Of a DNA stretch of 64,000 nt, positions 28,400 through 64,000 are shown in pieces (within the stretch, counting starts at the first letter, position 1; every line of letters starts with the position of its first letter). A model generated the notes under the pieces. The model was not told the origin of the DNA and searched no databases. It saw only the letters and a list, made by a program, of their open reading frames with translations. The translations under genes and the position numbers were made by a program. Location of the stretch: positions 7,213,436-7,277,435 of the forward strand of contig CM022674.1 in assembly GCA_012295275.1 (NCBI GenBank). The letters are read 5' to 3'. Source of the stretch: Chrysomallon squamiferum. Its lineage: Eukaryota; Mollusca; Gastropoda; Neomphalida; Peltospiridae.

Positions 28400-29400
28400 G
28401 TTGTCAACATTAACAAATATGACATATTTTAACACACAAGATATGATCCAGTATAATGGGTTATGTCATCAACATAATGAAATGTGTGTATGATATACTA
28501 CAAATCACATAACAAAATGACTGTATGTGTAACACACAATCCAATATGACAATCTGAATGAACATGTGATCTGTTATTACAGTCTGTATAAAATATATTC
28601 TAGGTTGATAGCTTGTTGTCTGTGTTACATAATTTGTGTATATTACAACATAATATAATAAATATAATCAGAATGTACTATAACATATATTTTGCTACTT
28701 TTATGTATTAACTGATACAGTATTTATTAAAAAACCTAATGCATTTGTATTTGCTTATCAGACATATTATATGGCTGTGTATTTTGCTTTGTGCACATTA
28801 AGTAATGTGACTACTTGCTGAAATTTTGTATTGTTAATGTCTGATACATACATGCTGGTTATTCTGTACTGTGTCTGTATTTGGTTGTTTGTGATATATA
28901 GCTGTTTATATTCTAATAAGTATTTGTGACATTAACAAATATGACAAATCAGTGATTACTCACAAGTTGCTTATATTCTGTGATGTGACATTAACAAATA
29001 TGCCAAGTTACTGAAATTGCTATTTAGTATTATATGTTCTGCTAATTATTGTGTGATGTTAATAAATAGGCCAAAAACAACAATATTACATATTGTGTTA
29101 AGTGTGCTACTTACATTGTGACATTAATAAATATGTCAGTTACCACATATTTTATATATTAAACTGTTATTTATCTTTTAACATTAATAAATGTGCCAAT
29201 TACTACAAATATTAATAATTTAAATTAAATAAATTAGTTATTTAGCAACATTAATAACTGTCAATTACCTCAAATATAGCATGGGGCATTGAATATATAC
29301 AGTATCAAGTATGACAATAAACATACCAATTAACAGAAATATTAAATGTTCTACTTATACTGTAACATTAACAATTTGCCAAATAATTATAATTTCTACA
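28400..29400. repeat. Degenerate ACATTAAYAAATATG repeats
   Basis: About nine diverged occurrences of ACATTAACAAATATGACA-like words at spacings of about 55-75 nt, densest at 28925-29360. They suggest an old, decayed tandem array. No function is evident. Confidence 0.55.
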
Positions 29401-29717
29401 AAATGTGTTGCTCTTGGTCATGTGGCATTAACAGATTATTATAGCTATATATATATATATATATATGTTATGAATACAGGAACAGAAATTGACAAAGTAA
29501 AACAGGATAATTATTTCCATGATTTCAAAATAATAAATATGAAGAAAACATTTATACTGATGAAGATATGATTAATGAAGATAGTGGTAGTAATAAGATT
29601 TTATAGTATGCCTAATGTTAAATCAATATTTAATAGCTGTTTAGAAAGTATTACCATATTAGTATGGTTACCAGTGTGATAACTATTTTGAATTTGTGGT
29701 ACAACACAGCATAGTTT

Positions 29718-29750
<33 letters not shown>

Positions 29751-30191
29751 CTTCGCATGCTTGGTACACTCTTCTCTTTTTAAAGAATTCCATTTCACTT
29801 TTAGAAACAAAAACATTTTTTTTTTAAATTTGCTCATCTGCTCTAAAACATCATGGCAGCTCTGATATCTAATTATTATTTAATCTATCTTTGGCAGGAA
29901 AAAAACAAAAATATTTATAAAATATTTATACATTTAATAAATTATTTTGTATTTTCAGACTTTTTAATCTTCAGTATGTAAATACCCATTAACATTCCTT
30001 TTTCTATAAATATTTTTGATACAGTAATTCACTTATGAGCATGTAAATATATGTGTTGAAGCTTAAAATGTGTTTGTTATTGTAGTTGTTTGTTATATGC
30101 AAGTATTAGATGTTTAATAAATAATTTATGTTGATCTGACTATTTAGAGCAAGCTTGGTTGGTTTGATTTGATTTGATTTTTATTTTATTT

Positions 30192-30233
<42 letters not shown>

Positions 30234-30271
30234 ATTTTTTATTTTGTTTTTATTTATCATTGGTGTTGTTG

Positions 30272-30312
<41 letters not shown>

Positions 30313-30439
30313 TTTATTCTCTTCCCTGTTGTATATAATAAAAATAATAGTGTATAGTAGAACAGTACTGACAAAGTAAGCTACACATAAGAAAAATTTT
30401 ATACAGTGACATTAAAAAAAAAAAAAAAAAAAAAAATTT

Positions 30440-30960
30440 AAAATTATTTCCTGGCATTGATACTGCATACTGTTCTAGAGAACAATATTGTTTTCATACA
30501 TTAATAATACTTGTTACACAAGAACAAGAGGCCTGTTTTATTTACTAACATTAATATTTAGTGTCATTTTTTATTGACATTACTACAGTTTACTTCACAG
30601 TAGAACAATGTCATCTCTTGACATTGATAATGTTTACTACACAAAAGAACAGTGATATTTTTATTGACATTAATAATGATTGCCAGAAAACAGAACAATA
30701 TTATTTACTGAGGTTAATAATTTTTATTAATAATGCTACTATATGGCAGAATATTATTTACATCGACATTAAAAAGGTTTACAATGCAAGAAAATAAGTT
30801 GTTTACTGACGTTAACAAAGGTTACTGCATAAAATGCTATTTTCTAACAATTATATTAACTGTCCAACGCTTATAATATGTATATATTGACATTTATTCA
30901 GTTTTGTGTTGCAGAATGGAATGTTATTTATTCCCATTAAAAGTGTGCTGCTTGAGAATA
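30440..30960. repeat. Decayed ~46-bp minisatellite
   Basis: Successive units of the form TTGACATTAATAATG, then TTTACTACAC, then AAGAACAATAT, repeated about every 46 nt. At least six units are recognisable at 30560-30840, with weaker ones on either side. Confidence 0.6.
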
Positions 30961-31919
30961 TATATATATATTTTTTTAATTATTGTTAATATTTCTGCAT
31001 TGTATAAGAAAAATATGTAATTGCTGTATACTGTAAAAGAACAGTTATCTGCTGGTATATATAATATGTATTGTGCATGATTAACCAAAATAATACAATG
31101 CTTACTTAATATGTGTCGGCTTTTATATATTTTTTTTTAATTTATTTATTAATTTAAAAAATATTATTCTAATTTCAAATGAATAAACATTAATTTATAA
31201 TATACAGTAAATAATAATACAGTTTTTATAAACAAAGTTTGATTCAGAATTTTCAATCAATGTACCAACATCCCCCCACACACACACAGAGAAACATACC
31301 TACATACTACATACAGAAACAGAAACAAACACACATACAGATACTAAAAAACCCAGACTCCATAATGTAACTAAGTATTTATATACTATAAGAAACTTGA
31401 ATAAACCAACCACATCATAATATAAATAATGTAACAGGATGTTAGCACCAGTTCAATAATAACTAAACAAATCTTTGGGTTTACTTCTGACAACTGGATT
31501 TTGAGGATTTGTCACTCGCAAATGGATGTGTTGTTGTTGTGGTTGATGTTGACATGTTCTGAATGTTGTCATCATGGGTGCTTTGTATATACGAAATAAC
31601 ACTGTAGGTTAATGTAGACTTTTTTAAAGTAGATTGACTGTAGACTTAGTGTTAAGTGGATATGTTTGTTACTAAGTAGAACTATATTACTAAATATGCT
31701 TAAGTTTTTTATAAAAATGTTTATTTTTGTATTAGCTAGGCATTATTAAATCATTTTTATTGTTAATTTTATATATTTAGTAAAAGTGTCTGTTATGTCA
31801 TATTTGTGTTAAGAAGTAAAACTTGTATTAATCATTCCTAGATTTTATTTGTTTTGTTAATGCATTGTATTACAAACTATATTTGTGTTTATATAAGCAA
31901 CACTGTAAGTTGTTTATTG

Positions 31920-31965
<46 letters not shown>

Positions 31966-34389
31966 GTAAAATTGTGTTTAAATTATCCATAATTCTATTA
32001 CCATAAAGAATTATGTTACTAAATAGTTTGGTTTGTTACAGATAAATAAAATTATTTTTAGTAACACTTCACTGTGAGACCAGTGTTGATAATATTACAG
32101 TTTTTATTCTTCTCTGTCTTATTGAAGTATACAGTTATTTTCAACCATTTTTATTTGTGAATCATGGGAAAACATGACGACAAACATTATTGTTTTGCTG
32201 GAATTTGTTATTTATTTGTTTATTTTATTATTTGTTTGTTGTTTTGTATTTTTGTGTTGTTGTTTTTTTTTTTTTTTTTTAAATGTGGAGTTTTAAAAAA
32301 TAAATAAATAAAAATTGGATGTGAAAATGTGTTTTTTCTGTGTTTTGTTTTTCATTTGCTATGCTATTTATAATATATATATAAAGAACTGAAGTAAATG
32401 TTTGTTGTTTGTTTAGGTTGGTAAAATTCAGTTAGCCAATTTTGGCCTGAATTTTTTTACCTTGATAGAATTACTGATTACAAACAGAAAAGCTTTTTCC
32501 TGATAGAATTATTTGGCATTTTAGGCATCTTTATACTTACAGTGATATCATCAGGTATAACCTCTCAAGCTGGTGGCATCTCTTTTAAAATATCACGAAC
32601 AAAAAGTTACTTCATAAAACACTTTTTGTTTTAATGTTTTGTTTTTGTTTTTGTATTTTTTCTCCAGTTTTTAATCTACTGATACTGTAAAATAAAAGTA
32701 TTTAAATTATTTAAATTGTTTCATCTTTGAAAACAACCAGATTATATTTTAACAACATTCATTTTAATAACACAAATGATTATGTATAATTATATAAATC
32801 AACTCTACAACATTTAACAGAAGAAAGTAAATAATAATGTAAATTTTATGAAACCTTTTGAAGTAGTTACTGTGACAAATAAAATGAAGGTGAACATTAA
32901 TTAAAATGATTTTTATTAATAAACTTGAAAAACGTGGTTTTCAATAAACTTTAAGTTACATAAATTTTTCATGTGTAACAAAATTATTTCATATAGAATA
33001 CAAATGAACAAAAACAGACATAAAATCCAAAGAAATAAGTAATAATAAATTTTTTTTTTTTAAATTACTAATTGACATTTTTTTTAATAATAAAAAAATA
33101 AACAAATAAATAAACAAAATTTATTTCAAATAATAAAAAAAATATTTTTGTTTTTATGAATCTATAAATACTTACAAAACTGGTAATAATAATAATAATA
33201 ATATTAAAAGAAAGAAAAAGTCACACCCCACAAAAATAACAAAACATACAATATATTTATTCTTTTTTTTTTAAATTTTAACTAATAAACTAGAGAATAT
33301 TCTTATACATGACATTTGTTAAGAGTTGACAAGTAATTGTATTAATCATAATTTACCAAATTTATTAAAAAGAAAGCATTTGTGATCTCTATTTCTTTCT
33401 CTCTCTCACACACACTAAAAACTGTCAGTGAAAACAGACACTACTATTTCACAAATGTGTACATAACAAAAACATAAAAATCAAAGTTTTTGTTCATTTA
33501 AATACAGTAGTTCACTTTTCTTTGCACACTCATTTTATTGTTCTTACATAACATTTGCATTTGATCACTTAAAATCAAATGAATAACATTCTAAAGTTAT
33601 AATCATTAACAGTATTTAACAAATCCATTTCTAAATTGCAGTATATAAATAATATATACAAAAGATGTTGTACATTTGTAATTTAAAACACACAAATGCT
33701 ACATATATAATTAAACAATTATTTTGACCAGAATCTTACATATATGATTTAACAATCATTCAGAACAATATTTGTAATTGTATAGACCTAGAATGCTACA
33801 TATTATTATTATATCGTTAAACAATTATTTTCAACAATATTTGTAGTTTTATAGAACATGAATGCTACATATATCATTATATGATTTAAAAATAATTTTA
33901 ACAATATTTATATTTTACAGTACATTAACTACATATACGATTTAACTGGAATGTTAAACAATGCAATTTTCAAAACATTTCATCAATTTTTTATTCCAAC
34001 CATTTTTTGGCATATACTAATTTTTAAACAATTTTCTTTAACAATATTTATAATTTTTGTTATATAAATATTTTAAAATAAAATTCTGATAACTATATTT
34101 GTGCCTGATTGTTAGTTTGTAATAGTGAACAACAGTTAATTGATAATACACAAAATGCATCTCCAGCACATTAAATAAATATTTTTCATCACTTAGTATC
34201 CATATATAAAAAAAGGATATCATGCTGACATTAGTAAATTGAGTCTTCTTAATTCAGAAACAAAATTCTTGTATTTCATTTCCTTGCACCTGACAGACAA
34301 CATATGGGATTTTGATTTTGTCAGTTTTTCAATTTTTTAAACAAATTTCCTGGTAAAACATTAGTTTTTTTAACTTGATCCTCCCATCT

Positions 34390-63722
<29,333 letters not shown>

Positions 63723-64000
63723 CTGTGAAGTATAAACATTACATTATACTGCATCGTTATACAGCAGTTTTGTGAAGAAAAGTGTATAATAATAGCAGTA
63801 ACAAAAATAACAACAACAGTTAATAACATCAATAGTTAATAACAATAATAATATTAGGAAGAAGGACAGTAATAATATTTAAAATAAAAAAATAGTAACA
63901 ATAAAAATAATAAAAATAATAAAAATATTTTTAAAAATAAATATAATAATAATAAATTAAACAGAAAAGTAATAATAAAAAATAAATATTAAGAATAATA

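Larger units (their letters stand above)
26641..34389. other. Convergent intergenic region and MTOR 3'UTR, no gene seen
   Basis: AT-rich sequence between the SLC12A9 and MTOR 3' ends. It contains ATT runs (27107-27135, 30277-30312, 31922-31965) and T tracts (27716-27742, 30186-30227). Degenerate ACATTAAYAAATATG-type repeats lie at 28400-29400, and a decayed ~46-bp minisatellite at 30440-30960. The MTOR 3'UTR lies somewhere in the right part; TTTATT (AATAAA on the - strand) occurs near 33989, among others. No exon-like conserved segment is recognised. Confidence 0.65.

Overview
This is a eukaryotic, invertebrate nuclear window. It is AT-rich, has dense CA, GA and AAT microsatellites, many introns of 0.1-2.5 kb, and two vertebrate-like, highly conserved genes split into many exons. 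The style (CA-rich satellites, moderate introns, MITEs, good identity to human proteins) fits a lophotrochozoan, possibly a mollusc. No lineage-diagnostic gene is present, so this assignment is weak.

Layout. Positions 1-6300 hold a higher-order satellite: dimers of about 1.03 kb in direct array, ending in an inverted copy joined inside a CA/GT tract. Positions 6335-7690 hold two blocks of a related ~42-bp minisatellite. Positions 7700-10960 show no gene, but contain a 13-bp perfect inverted repeat (8118-8183) and an 84-bp-arm foldback (10049-10290). A complete + strand gene for the cation-chloride cotransporter SLC12A9 spans 10964-26246. It has two alternative coding first exons (10964-11285 and 14041-14362), ten shared exons, one intron with a perfect U12-type donor, and a 1.35-kb terminal exon. 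A Tigger/pogo-like MITE (16367-17047) lies in its first intron. Positions 26.6-34.3 kb are a gene-poor convergent intergenic region with decayed minisatellites. From 34390 to the window edge on the - strand is the 3' three quarters of MTOR: 45 exons, about 1909 residues, in frame throughout, running from the mid HEAT repeats to the stop codon. The 5' exons lie beyond position 64000.

Functional context. SLC12A9 in vertebrates is reported as a lysosomal ion cotransporter, and both alternative N-termini here carry acidic-dileucine-type signals. MTOR encodes the kinase that is activated on the lysosome. The two genes sit tail to tail. No operon or shared promoter is implied.

Most unusual feature. 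Several introns, mainly in MTOR, contain tandem arrays whose repeat unit is a copy of the neighbouring exon edge together with its splice site. Intron 33 carries about 30 copies of the last ~47 nt of the FRB exon plus its donor. Introns 15 and 41 carry about 9 and 14 copies of the downstream acceptor, and intron 18 has two extra copies of an exon start. A decayed example occurs in SLC12A9 intron 7. I call these splice-site-anchored arrays; they amount to rows of decoy splice sites beside the true ones.
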